Shown: piece by piece, positions 1 to 8,423 of the stretch
Position numbering within the stretch: position 1 is the stretch's first letter
Layout of the letters: the number at the start of each line of letters is the position of its first letter
NCBI RefSeq assembly: GCF_001687105.1
Contig: NZ_CP014597.1
Location: forward strand, 124,001-188,000
DNA from: Salipiger sp. CCB-MM3
GTDB taxonomy: Bacteria > Pseudomonadota > Alphaproteobacteria > Rhodobacterales > Rhodobacteraceae
DNA: 64,000 nt
Direction: 5' to 3'
Program-made: the position numbers and the translations under genes
The notes under the pieces: generated by a model
The model's database searches: none
What the model saw: the letters and a program-made list of their open reading frames with translations, nothing else
What the model was told of the DNA's origin: nothing

Positions 1-611
1 ATCTTCTGCAGACGCGCGAGATCGACCTTCACGTCGTGGGTCTTGATCTTCTTCACCGCCGCTTCGGCCAGCTTGAGAACGGTGCTCTTGAGAAACTTCG
101 CGCCTGGAATTTCGCCGATAAGGTCACCCATCGTCTCTTTGACGAGCTCTCGGTCTCCAACCCAGGACAGCAACTCGTCGCCAATCTCGTTGAACTGCGA
201 GTTGTAGATTCGCGGGTACTCTTCTTGGATATCCTTGTGAGGGTTGCTCTCCTTAAACAGAATGGCCAGGGCCGCGTCGAAGCACGGGAAAGCTGCCAAA
301 TGCTCTGACGCCAAGCTTACCCTTATTTGCGCAAGGGCCCGCTCAGGAGTACGTCGTTCTGGATCTTTAAAATCGACATGACCGACCGCCCACTCGGTCT
401 TGTGATCGAGCCGCTCCTGCTTCATCTCAGCTCGGATATCCTCCAAGAACGCAGTCTTCCCGATGCCGGTCTTTCCGGAGAGAAATGCCAGAGCGTACTC
501 ATTTTCCCTCGACTGTTCCCACAGGAATTCTTGGATGCCCAACTTTTCAAAGAAGCGCCCAGCGAGCCCTTTCCTTGGTTGGTAGTTGGCAAATCTATTT
601 CTTGGCTGCAT
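1..611 (-). CDS. P-loop NTPase, STAND/AAA-like, 3' end outside window
   Basis: About 203 residues are visible and the frame is still open at base 1, so the C-terminus is missing. A Walker A motif, SGKTGIGKT, lies about residues 48-56, preceded by a basic N-terminus (MQPRNRFANYQPRKG). The second of two close ATGs (609-611) is chosen because the GGGGGAG ribosome site sits about 6 nt before it. The wide spacing after Walker A resembles large regulatory ATPases of the STAND/AAA type rather than transporters, but no sensor or effector domain can be seen. The function is unknown. The neighbour upstream is an MBL-like hydrolase on the same strand. Confidence 0.6.
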   Translation of the reverse strand, partial: MQPRNRFANYQPRKGLAGRFFEKLGIQEFLWEQSRENEYALAFLSGKTGIGKTAFLEDIRAEMKQERLDHKTEWAVGHVDFKDPERRTPERALAQIRVSLASEHLAAFPCFDAALAILFKESNPHKDIQEEYPRIYNSQFNEIGDELLSWVGDRELVKETMGDLIGEIPGAKFLKSTVLKLAEAAVKKIKTHDVKVDLARLQK

Positions 612-682
612 CGACATCTCCCCCCGCTTTCATAAGAAGATGGCCATCAGCAAGCAAGCGAGTTCGCCACTTCTTGCCCTTC

Positions 683-1432
683 CTATGCTGCCAGCTTTTC
701 ATTGATCCTGTGCGACGCCCGCTCGGTAGCCCGGGTGAACTCACCCTTGCTGAACCGCTGGACACCGTTGTGAGCTGCGCAAAGGGCCGCTACGCCTTCC
801 CAGTCCCTACCGAGAGCCTCGAGCCAGGAGCAGAATTCATCCAGGGCGCCGTCGTGTGTTTTCAGAGCCTTTTTCAGAGTTGGGTGCAGGAGGAGTTTTG
901 GAATTCTTCGACGAAGGACCGGCGGGACCGGTAGCACGTTGAAGGTGTCGTCTACGTGCAGGGCGCCGCTTTCAGGGTGGTAGGCCAATAACGAGCCCGC
1001 ATGGACGCTTTCGTCGGCAGAGATGTAGTCGATCCCCTGAGGCAGGGAGAACAACAGATCCTCTTCGAATTGGCCGACAACCTCGGGGCTTTCGACTGCC
1101 TCCCCCTCCCACGGGACGCCTGGGCACACGCGGCGGTGCCTTTCAGAGCCGTAGAACTTGGCGCCAGGGAAGTCTCTTGCCATGGCGTCGCAGTGCAGCG
1201 TGTGAAACGGATGCAGGTTCAGAACGGCGTCCACCAAACGGCCATCGTCGGTGAGACCCATGACTTGGTCTTTGATCTCACCGTTCAGCGTATAGCTATC
1301 GAGGATAAGGAAGCGACCCGACTTCTTGCGCACGATCGATACGTGGGTGCCAATGTTGAGAATGCCGCCGATTTTCATCGTGCAACGCACGTTCCAGAAC
1401 CCGTGCCCCAGGTTCACCAATCTGCGTGTCAT
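683..1432 (-). CDS. Metallo-beta-lactamase-fold-like hydrolase
   Basis: This is a 249-aa soluble protein. The start is placed at the ATG preceded by GAAGGAG; an open frame extends upstream but its translation looks non-coding. An HPFHTLHCD segment about residue 72 resembles the histidine-rich metal site of MBL-fold enzymes, although it is not the canonical HxHxDH. Later acidic and histidine residues (DDTFNV, AAHNG) would fit second-half metal ligands. The alternating short strands (GGILNIGTHVSIVRKKSGRF) also fit this fold. The substrate is unknown. It could equally be a non-catalytic relative. Confidence 0.6.
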   Translation of the reverse strand: MTRRLVNLGHGFWNVRCTMKIGGILNIGTHVSIVRKKSGRFLILDSYTLNGEIKDQVMGLTDDGRLVDAVLNLHPFHTLHCDAMARDFPGAKFYGSERHRRVCPGVPWEGEAVESPEVVGQFEEDLLFSLPQGIDYISADESVHAGSLLAYHPESGALHVDDTFNVLPVPPVLRRRIPKLLLHPTLKKALKTHDGALDEFCSWLEALGRDWEGVAALCAAHNGVQRFSKGEFTRATERASHRINEKLAA

Positions 1433-2078
1433 CTCCTCATCTCCTTCCCTACAGCCGCAAAAATCGAACGCAGCTACCTTAAGGAGGTAGCGCTCAACGC
1501 CCTTGGGACGACTTTGCGATGGCCCTCGAGACGCAACCTCGGGATCGCGACATCGGTCCCTTGTGCCCCCGCTCACTGGTCGTTCGGCTAATATGTGCCT
1601 GCTGGTTTGCCCGGTGGCATGAGAACGCTACCTCAAGCCGCGATCGTGTTTCACCGCCACTCACGGGACCGCTCTGGAGAGAGCGCCCATGTTGGTTGAG
1701 GAGCTCTCTCCTTTAACTCTCGCGACCGCTGCCTCGTAACGTGCAATCTCGACGCTTCACATCAGATTGAAACCGGGCGCCGGAGCAATGTGCTATCTCT
1801 TTGCTCAAGGGCGGCGCTGCATCCCCCAGATGATCGTGGCTTCCGCGATTTCAGCGTCCCCTCGAAGCGCGCTCATAACTCTCTTGCTGGGCGCGCTTCA
1901 CAGGAACGTTCTAGCCCACTATCGTTCACAGCTGCGTATTGACCAGCGGCTTTGAACGCACGTGCCTGTGCCAACATTGACACAGAGATCGAAAGTAAAT
2001 GCTCTTAAAGCTCTGATAGCATTGTAGTTTGGGCGCCTCCTCGCGAAACAGGACACCCAAACAACTACGAGCATTATT
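1433..2078. other. Intergenic region, no gene recognised
   Basis: Short open frames here lack ribosome sites and read as non-coding. The stretch carries the divergent upstream regions of the MBL-like gene and the barrel protein. No clear hairpin or operator was found. Confidence 0.5.
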
Positions 2079-2993
2079 ATGAATAACAGGTTTGTTTCCG
2101 CCCTCGCTCTTACTGCAGCACTCCTCCCGGTGGGGGCTGCGTCCGCGGCGGAATACTCGGCTGCCGCAACCCTCGGCTACGCACATAGCGACCTGGAGGG
2201 ACTCGAACTCGACACGACTTCGCTCGACCTCTCTCTTGACGCACAGGCTACCGAAGCTCTGTCTTTCGGCATCGATGTAGCTCTGAGCAAGTCGAAACCA
2301 GAGGACGGAGAAGACTTCAATCTGCCGAGCTTCATGGCCGACATGGAGTACCGCTTCGGCAATGGCTTCTCTGCAGGGATTTACGCAGAGCGCTTCACTC
2401 TCGATACCGACCTGCTGCTCGGCACCGACATTGACTTCGATAGCTATGGCGTCACCGCAGGTTATGCGCGCGCAAACTACAAGGTAGAAGCTTTCTACGG
2501 CGAGACGGTTACCGATCCTGAATTGGATGACGTCACGATCCAGGACTTTGGAATCCTCGCAGCGATGGCGCCGAACTCGCAGTCGAGCATTGCTGCACGC
2601 TATGTGCGCAGCAACGCAGAAACCGATGGCACTAACGAAGACTGGGAGGCAATTGAGCTCGCAGGCACATACCAGATCAACGATCCCTGGGCCGTCTTCG
2701 CCGGAGCATCTTTCGGGCAGATCGACTCTCTTTCGCTGGACGTAGACACATACGGCTTTGGCGTGAGCTACAATCTCGATGCTGTCAGTGAGATTCCCGC
2801 TACCTTGTCGTTGGAACTCGCCCGAACCACACTTGATGTAGACGGCTATGGTGGCGATGCCGATACCGTTCGCGTCGGTGTGACTTTCCCGCTGGGCGCT
2901 GGCGGAGCAAAGCTCCCCTTGAACAGCGTTGCCGGCGCGGTTCAAAACGGTCGCCACAGCGCGCTCTCGAGCGCAGCTCTCGCGGCATTCTGA
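2079..2993 (+). CDS. Outer-membrane beta-barrel (porin-like) protein
   Basis: The 304-aa protein begins with a clear Sec signal peptide (MNNRFVSALALTAALLPVGAASAAEYS, cleavage after about residue 24). The mature part is a series of alternating strands rich in aromatic and acidic residues with short turns (YRFGNGFSAGIYAERF, YGVTAGYARANYKVEAFYG), typical of a 12-16-strand barrel. The chain ends in phenylalanine, as outer-membrane barrels usually do. It probably forms an outer-membrane channel; the solute is not predictable. A 10-bp stem lies 22 nt after the stop codon. Confidence 0.72.
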   Translation: MNNRFVSALALTAALLPVGAASAAEYSAAATLGYAHSDLEGLELDTTSLDLSLDAQATEALSFGIDVALSKSKPEDGEDFNLPSFMADMEYRFGNGFSAGIYAERFTLDTDLLLGTDIDFDSYGVTAGYARANYKVEAFYGETVTDPELDDVTIQDFGILAAMAPNSQSSIAARYVRSNAETDGTNEDWEAIELAGTYQINDPWAVFAGASFGQIDSLSLDVDTYGFGVSYNLDAVSEIPATLSLELARTTLDVDGYGGDADTVRVGVTFPLGAGGAKLPLNSVAGAVQNGRHSALSSAALAAF

Positions 2994-3015
2994 ACCTTTC
3001 TTAGAAAACGATATG

Positions 3016-3045
3016 AGGTGTCTCTGCATTCTTGGAGAGACACCT
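3016..3045 (+). terminator. Hairpin after the barrel gene
   Basis: AGGTGTCTCT at 3016-3025 pairs perfectly with AGAGACACCT at 3036-3045 around a 10-nt loop. The T-tract is poor, so termination is likely but not certain. Confidence 0.5.
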
Positions 3046-3571
3046 CTGCTCCAACACTCGGTCGATCTTCACCCGAAATGTGCACGCTTCACGGCACCCC
3101 CCGGGCCCTTACGAGACGGCATGCTTGCTCGCCGAAAACGCCCCAGATACCCGTGGCCCCGAGCTTACTACACCACTCCGGAACGGCTCAGAGGGGCCGC
3201 GCACCTCTAAATCCCCAACGGTGCGTGCCCCTCTCTTAGCTCCTCGACGGGGCGTCAGAGATCTTCGATGAGAATGCACTGGCTCGCTGTTTAGCGCGTT
3301 CATACACATCTCGTCTGAGTGAGATCAGCACTCTCCCACCCGGCAAGCGTTGCTTATGGAACACCTTTCGTTGCCGTTCCCGTCCAGACTGCGCTCTGAA
3401 AAATACCATTTCTAGCATTGCCTTGTATCCGCCTTCATTGTGACCGAAGGTAGCCCACCAATGTGAAGACAACGTCACCTGACGCACTTCTGACACTTGG
3501 CAGAAACTCGGAGCTTGTTTTATCTTCAGAGGTAAGGAGGCACCGCATCAGCAAAGTCAGGGGACTATCTC
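3046..3571. other. Intergenic region, no convincing gene
   Basis: Several short frames occur on both strands, the longest (86 codons) on the minus strand at 3236-3496. It has a GTG start with no ribosome site and no recognisable features. I see nothing else here except the leader of the following kinase gene. Confidence 0.4.
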
Positions 3572-4969
3572 TTGGATACTGCAAATGACGCGCAATGGGC
3601 CGGCATAGCCGGCGTAGGTAGCTACACATGGTGGATCGAAGACGACGCGCTCGAGTGGAGTGCCGGGCTTCTCGCACTTTACGGTCGGACATCTCCACCT
3701 GAAAATATCACCGCGTTCGTGAAGCTCATTCATCCCGATGACCGCCCACGCATCCGCGAAGAACTCGAGAGCGTGCTCGCGTCCGATCGCGACTACCAGT
3801 CGGAATTCAGAATCCTTCTTCCCAATGGCCAGGAGCGCATTGTGCTCGACCGCGGCGTGGTCCTGCGAGACACGACTGGGAAGCCGGTCGCCGTAAAAGG
3901 CCTCGAAACTGACACGACGTTCGCTGGCCGCCACGCAAGTACTCCATCTGCTGACAACGACGCATTCAGAGCACTCGAGATGCGGGTCACGAGGGCCGAT
4001 GCTGTTCTCAAGACTGTCTTCGATGCGGCACCTGTCGGCTTGGGTGTTTGGGATCGAGACTTCCGCTTCGTGCACATCAACCGGAAACTTGCTGAGATGA
4101 ATGGTCTGCCAGCCGCAGCACACATCGGGCGAACCGTCCAAGAAATGCTACCGGACCTCGATGATCACGCAGGCATCCACGAAATTTGGACCCAGGTCTT
4201 GGAGACTGGCGAGCCCAAATCAGACATCGAAGTCAGCGGGACAACTCCGGCGAACCCAGGCGTGACACGCCATTGGCGGGAGCATTTCTTTCCGGTGACG
4301 TCTCCAGACGGCGTCATAGGCGTGGCGGCGATCGCCGAGGATGTTACCGAGAGCAAGCGGGCCACTCAGCAGATCGACACGCTTTTGCGAGAGCTGAACC
4401 ATCGTTCGAAGAACATGCTCACCTTGATCAGCGCGATCGCACGTCAAACTGCGCGTAGCCATCCCGACGACTTTCTCAAACATTTTCAGGATCGGCTATC
4501 TGCCATGGCTGCCGCCCAGGACTTGTTGCTGACCGGAACAGCTGGCGTTGTCGACATGGAAGAGCTCATGCACTCCCAGCTTCGTCCAGTCATCGAGGCG
4601 GCCGAAGCCCGTGTCAGCCTCAGCGGCGATGGGCCGATCACAATCGCCGCATCAAAAGCGCAGACGCTTGGGCTGGCGCTGCACGAACTCGCGACGAACG
4701 CGATGAAGTACGGATCACTGTCTGAAGAAGATGGTGAACTTGCAGTGTCGTGGAGCCTCGGCCCTGACGGGACTATCACGGTGGAGTGGAAAGAGCGCCT
4801 CGGTCCGATCGTAGCCCCGCCGAAGGCGAGAGGTTTCGGCACCAAGCTCATCGAGACGATGGTGCCCAGCCTCATCGACGGCAACGCAGTCACAAACTAC
4901 GATCCCGAAGGCCTCAGCTGGACTTTAACGTTCGGCGCCGACCCGACAATTCAGAGCCCTATCGAGTAG
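3572..4969 (+). CDS. PAS-PAS HWE-family sensor histidine kinase
   Basis: The 465-aa protein has no membrane segment, so it is a cytosolic sensor. A PAS domain with PAC-like tail spans about 10-115 and a second PAS about 140-260. The phospho-acceptor box LLRELNHRSKNML has His277. The ATPase N-box HELATNAMKYG (371-381) and the later EWKE (405-408) supply the H and WxE that define HWE kinases. Such kinases often feed the alphaproteobacterial general stress response (PhyR/NepR/EcfG), but no such partner is adjacent. The start is TTG with AGGGGA about 6 nt upstream; there is no in-frame ATG nearby. Confidence 0.88.
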   Translation: MDTANDAQWAGIAGVGSYTWWIEDDALEWSAGLLALYGRTSPPENITAFVKLIHPDDRPRIREELESVLASDRDYQSEFRILLPNGQERIVLDRGVVLRDTTGKPVAVKGLETDTTFAGRHASTPSADNDAFRALEMRVTRADAVLKTVFDAAPVGLGVWDRDFRFVHINRKLAEMNGLPAAAHIGRTVQEMLPDLDDHAGIHEIWTQVLETGEPKSDIEVSGTTPANPGVTRHWREHFFPVTSPDGVIGVAAIAEDVTESKRATQQIDTLLRELNHRSKNMLTLISAIARQTARSHPDDFLKHFQDRLSAMAAAQDLLLTGTAGVVDMEELMHSQLRPVIEAAEARVSLSGDGPITIAASKAQTLGLALHELATNAMKYGSLSEEDGELAVSWSLGPDGTITVEWKERLGPIVAPPKARGFGTKLIETMVPSLIDGNAVTNYDPEGLSWTLTFGADPTIQSPIE

Positions 4970-5015
4970 CCCGTGCTAGAATGCCTCCGTATTTCCACAA
5001 GAGGCATTCGCGCGA

Positions 5016-5705
5016 TTGATGATATTCCAGCCCAAGAACGCCGGGAGCATGCTCTGCACGGCCGTGCTGCTTTTGCCGATGAGAGCTGAGGCCGATCTTC
5101 TTTGCCCGGGTACCCTTGTCACCGCCCGAGCGCCGGCAGAGTCCGCTGTTGAGGAGCGCATCTGCGCAGTAGTTGTCGAAGCCGCCGCGCAGCTCAACAC
5201 TTGCGGACTGCCGATCACGCGCCCTGTCCAGATCTTAGTGATCGACGGCAGCTTGGGAGATGGGTGTGTGGGTCTCTATCACTGCGGTGAAGACCTTATC
5301 GAGGTGCTCGCGCCCGATCGGCTCGAGGCCAATCGTTCACGCGACGGCATATTCGATGCGGTGCCAACCGATAGGTTCTTCGACAGCATTATCGTGCATG
5401 AGTTGGCTCACGCAGCGCACGACGCGCTCCCATGCCCTAGTGGCCTGTGCCTCGCTACCAGCGAGTATCTGGCGTACAACAGCCAGATAATGAGCCTGGA
5501 ACCTGATGATCAGCGGGCGGTCATGGCAAGGATCGATATGGAAGAGACCGTAAAGCACGATGAGGTCAACGCCGCGATCTTATTCTTTAAGCCAAACGTC
5601 TTTGCAGCTCGCGCCTGGGCACATCTCAACCAGCGAGACGATCCGTGCGAGTACCTCCGCCACGTCGCGAACGGGGTCTTCACTTTCGACCGAGAGAGAC
5701 CCTAG
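5016..5705 (+). CDS. Putative exported HEXXH zinc metallopeptidase-like protein
   Basis: The 229-aa protein starts with a hydrophobic segment that could act as a signal peptide (SMLCTAVLLLPMRAEA, ending about residue 26). The motif HELAHAAHDA at about 128-137 is a HEXXH zinc site. A run of cysteines (CGLPI, CVGLYHCGE, CPSGLC) suggests periplasmic disulphides. It resembles the gluzincin-like uncharacterised family common in Rhodobacterales (possibly DUF6639, from memory). The substrate is unknown. It lies 46 nt after the HWE kinase, so co-transcription is possible. Confidence 0.6.
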   Translation: MMIFQPKNAGSMLCTAVLLLPMRAEADLLCPGTLVTARAPAESAVEERICAVVVEAAAQLNTCGLPITRPVQILVIDGSLGDGCVGLYHCGEDLIEVLAPDRLEANRSRDGIFDAVPTDRFFDSIIVHELAHAAHDALPCPSGLCLATSEYLAYNSQIMSLEPDDQRAVMARIDMEETVKHDEVNAAILFFKPNVFAARAWAHLNQRDDPCEYLRHVANGVFTFDRERP

Positions 5706-5743
5706 CACCGAAGGAATCAAATCATTGTACCGAGGAGCGTCAC

Positions 5744-6211
5744 CTACTCGCAGTAGGTCTTGATGTAGTCATCGAGTTCATCGAACACAGTTTGCCCGAC
5801 GAGCTCTGGGATCGTGAAGGTCGCTTCACTGAGCGACGACCTACGATGCACGTTACCTCCGCACAGAGTGATTGTCTCCGACGTGAGGCTGGAGATATCT
5901 GGGCGCCCTGAGAGAATGAATTCGGTCGTTTCGCCGTCAACCTGTGCGGAGAGCTTACCGACCGAACGCAGGTTGATATCCGCGCTTTCGCTCTTCAGGT
6001 CGCCGGAGGCCTCGCAAGTCCCCATAGCCTGCAGAACATAGGACAGCTTGCACTCGTTGATCGTCACCATAGAGACGGACGACTTGCCGCGTGTCGTCAA
6101 ATCTCGGCCCAGCTTCGTAGAGGCCAGATACTCTTCACCGAAGTTTTCCGCGAACACGGGGACAGGTGCCGCCATAGCCATAGCAGCAGTGAAAATTGCC
6201 CATTTTTGCAC
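5744..6211 (-). CDS. Exported protein of unknown function
   Basis: The 155-aa protein begins at a GTG with GAGGG 5 nt upstream. From this start it has a clean signal peptide (MQKWAIFTAAMAMAAPVPVFA, about 21 residues); a TTG four codons earlier is less likely. The mature part is small, mostly beta, with four cysteines (INECKLSYV, GTCEAS, LCGGN, YCE) that may form two disulphides. I do not recognise the family. It converges on the HEXXH gene, leaving 38 nt between stops. Confidence 0.6.
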   Translation of the reverse strand: MQKWAIFTAAMAMAAPVPVFAENFGEEYLASTKLGRDLTTRGKSSVSMVTINECKLSYVLQAMGTCEASGDLKSESADINLRSVGKLSAQVDGETTEFILSGRPDISSLTSETITLCGGNVHRRSSLSEATFTIPELVGQTVFDELDDYIKTYCE

Positions 6212-6339
6212 GTGGACCCTCAACAGCGTTTTATTGTTTCGGCTTAGCTAACTCACAAATAGAACACGGTCAAAGCGATTAAGCTCCCGTTTCCTCAACC
6301 GAAGGTGAGCGTGGCGTGAGAACGACATTGTAAGACATC

Positions 6340-7263
6340 TTACTCTGCGGCAGCTTCGACGAGGTTCTCGGGTGAGGCGTGGCCGGTGCCGATCGTGTCG
6401 CTGATTTCGCAAAGTATCTGCTCAAGGAACCACTCGGTGAAGTGCTCGAGATAGCACAAAGACAGGTTACCACGGCCGTCCCTGTCCCCTTGTCGCGGGG
6501 TGTCCGCAAGAGCCATCTCTTCGTGGTACCGGCGGTCTTGATTTTGCCCCTCGCACAGGGCGTAACTGATCGACCACGGGCTGCGGTTGCATAGGCCAGC
6601 ACGCAGCATCATGGCATGGGTCATCAACCGCGCCACGCGGCCGTTGCCATCCTGAAATGGGTGGATGTAGCTGAACCGGTGATGAGCAGCGGGGATGGCA
6701 AGGACCTTGCCGCGGTCGCCGGAGGTCAGTCCACGGTACCGCTTTTGAAAATGGGCCATGAAGTCAGGCACGCAATGCGGAGACGGCGGCAGATGGCGGC
6801 CTACGCTCACGTGGAAAAGGCGGTACTCCCCGGGGATCACATCTTGGTCGTCTAACTCCCGCATCGAAACAGGCATGCCGTAGTAGAGCTTGCGATGGAC
6901 CTCACGCAGGAAGTCGGCATCTGTCGGCGCAGGGAGTTGCCCGCGATCATGCAAATCATCAATCCAAGCTTCGACATCGATGTGCGCGATCGCCGCTTGA
7001 GCAAGGTCCGCCTCCCGCCCGTGAAGGCTCTCGCCGCTTAGAGCCCGAGTGATCAGAAAGATCGGGACGTCGATGCCCTCAAGCTTCAACGAGAAGTGCG
7101 CATTCATCACCCTGACTTCGCGGCGCTCATGTTCCAGCTCAGCGCTGCTCGGCGCTGGGCGGACGGCCTTTTGCAGCATCAAAGCCAGGTCGACAGCAAG
7201 CTCGAGGCGCTCGGGAATCTCTTCCTCGAGGCCACATGGCTCCATTCGGCCTGGCGTCTCCAT
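6340..7263 (-). CDS. Fic-domain AMP-transferase, class II with N-terminal inhibitory helix
   Basis: The 307-aa protein carries the full Fic motif HPFQDGNGR at residues 201-209; the histidine is the catalytic base of the usual AMP-transfer to a hydroxyl side chain. Upstream, SLKLEG (58-63) matches the (S/T)xxxE(G/N) inhibitory helix, so Glu62 should block ATP placement in cis (class II Fic). The start is the ATG after AGGAGA (7 nt); a longer frame of 24 codons upstream is not favoured. There is no paired antitoxin, which fits self-inhibition. The target is unknown. Iteron-like arrays lie about 360 bp upstream. Confidence 0.9.
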   Translation of the reverse strand: METPGRMEPCGLEEEIPERLELAVDLALMLQKAVRPAPSSAELEHERREVRVMNAHFSLKLEGIDVPIFLITRALSGESLHGREADLAQAAIAHIDVEAWIDDLHDRGQLPAPTDADFLREVHRKLYYGMPVSMRELDDQDVIPGEYRLFHVSVGRHLPPSPHCVPDFMAHFQKRYRGLTSGDRGKVLAIPAAHHRFSYIHPFQDGNGRVARLMTHAMMLRAGLCNRSPWSISYALCEGQNQDRRYHEEMALADTPRQGDRDGRGNLSLCYLEHFTEWFLEQILCEISDTIGTGHASPENLVEAAAE

Positions 7264-7624
7264 CACGTCTCTCCTGCCTCGTTCGCGCCCCTTCAACATG
7301 GAGCAACTCGTTTCTGGGGCGCTAAGGCCGGCCACATTCGCGAGAATCTAGACCAGGTCATCTGTGCCTTCAACGACGCGTTTACGGGATCGGCGGCATC
7401 CGGGAAGCGGCCCTACAGGACACCTTGTGAGGGCGGCCCTGCCACTTTCGGTTCAAGCACCCTCCAGGTCGTCCGGTTACCGTAGATGCGGGCGATCTCC
7501 GCGCCATCGCTATCGTCCTCAAGATCGTAGATGCAGTAGAAAGCGACATCCCTGCAGACCGCCTCCAATCCCAATGAAAACCTGTTTTGACTTCGGAAAA
7601 ATGTGGACCAGCCTATCCTGACTT

Positions 7625-7687
7625 GCGCGCAGGTCAGCTCAATGTGCGCGCAAGTCAACATACTTTGCCTGCAAGTCAACTAAGGTC
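7625..7687. repeat. Iteron-like array A, three 21-bp direct repeats
   Basis: Three units start at 7625, 7646 and 7667, exactly 21 bp apart. The conserved part is GCGCGCARGTCAR in units 1 and 2 and GCCTGCAAGTCAA in unit 3. A period of two helical turns places protein sites on one DNA face, as in iterons and cooperative operators. Confidence 0.75.
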
Positions 7688-7703
7688 GAGACAGGTTGCC
7701 TTT

Positions 7704-7766
7704 TTGCGATACCTATCCTGATATCCCCGATACCTAGCTTGTGTCTTGCGATACCTAGCTCATCAT
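7704..7766. repeat. Iteron-like array B, three 21-bp direct repeats
   Basis: Units begin at 7704, 7725 and 7746. The shared core is CGATACCTAKC (K is T in unit 1, G in units 2 and 3); units 1 and 3 begin TTGCGATACCTA. The period equals that of array A, 16 bp away, although the cores differ, so two proteins or two domains could bind. Confidence 0.75.
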
Positions 7767-8149
7767 TTTTCTTACGACTGATTTTCAGAGAATGAGGGAA
7801 ATGAGGCTTCCAGCGACATTTTCAGAGTTTTGAGCAAGCGAAAGTACATGCAAGCATTGGACTGAGCCGTTGCACGGCAATGACGCCGGATCACACCAGA
7901 GAACAGCCATAAACAGGGAGAAGCAGAATGCTCCGCCGCTCGCAGTCGCAGGAGGCTGTTATCAGACCCGATCAGAGGTCAAAAGTCACTGGTCGCTAGA
8001 AGCGCCCGGAGGTCCTCCCGCGGTAAAGGCGGAGGGCCGAATGGCTTCCTAGGGCGCGCAATGGCTGCTCTGAAATGCCTGCCCGGCTCTCGCTGCGGAG
8101 CTCCTTATTTATATGGCTTCTTCGATTTCGCGTAAGGATTTTCGAGAGC

Positions 8150-8233
8150 TTCGTAACAAAGATGTTGAAACCCTCATGAGTTAGCTGGCCGAGGCTGCCT
8201 ACTTCAGATCGATCTCAACATCTTTGTTACGAA
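8150..8233. repeat. Perfect 19-bp inverted repeat, 46-bp spacer
   Basis: TTCGTAACAAAGATGTTGA (8150-8168) is matched without error by its reverse complement at 8215-8233. It sits about 190 bp before the recombinase reading frame. Its ATGTTGA end is also the core of the 14-mers inside that frame, so one protein might recognise both. Confidence 0.85.
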
Positions 8234-8423
8234 ATTAATCATCCGCGGTACTTAGTTAGCGAGTAATGGGGAGAGACCTACCAAAATAGAATTTTAGAGG
8301 CCCACTGGATAAGCACAGCTATCCATCACCTCCCCGAAGGGATGCTGCTCATCGCACGTCCCTTTCCATGACAGAAGTCATTCCAAAGGACAAAACGATT
8401 TCACATCGAAAGGAGCCCAGACG

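Larger units (their letters stand above)
7264..8423. other. 1.16-kb non-coding region with repeat arrays and palindrome
   Basis: No convincing gene is present. An 88-codon minus-strand frame (7413-7679) includes array A, so its N-terminus is itself a heptapeptide repeat. Its C-terminal part (CRDVAFYCIYDLEDDSDG) could be a gene remnant, but no family is recognised. The region holds arrays A and B, two TTTTCAGAG words (7782, 7819) and the 19-bp inverted repeat at 8150-8233. Its density of sites suggests a regulatory, partition or replication role. Confidence 0.55.

Noticed and set aside
1926..3029. Long minus-strand open frame (367 codons) over the barrel gene
   Set aside because: It is antisense to a protein with a clear signal peptide and barrel pattern, and its translation has no domain or start signal.
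3236..3496. 86-codon minus-strand frame
   Set aside because: GTG start without ribosome site, no recognisable features, in a region with several overlapping equally long frames.
7625..7766. CRISPR array
   Set aside because: Units are contiguous 21-bp direct repeats with no separate spacers, and no cas genes are present.
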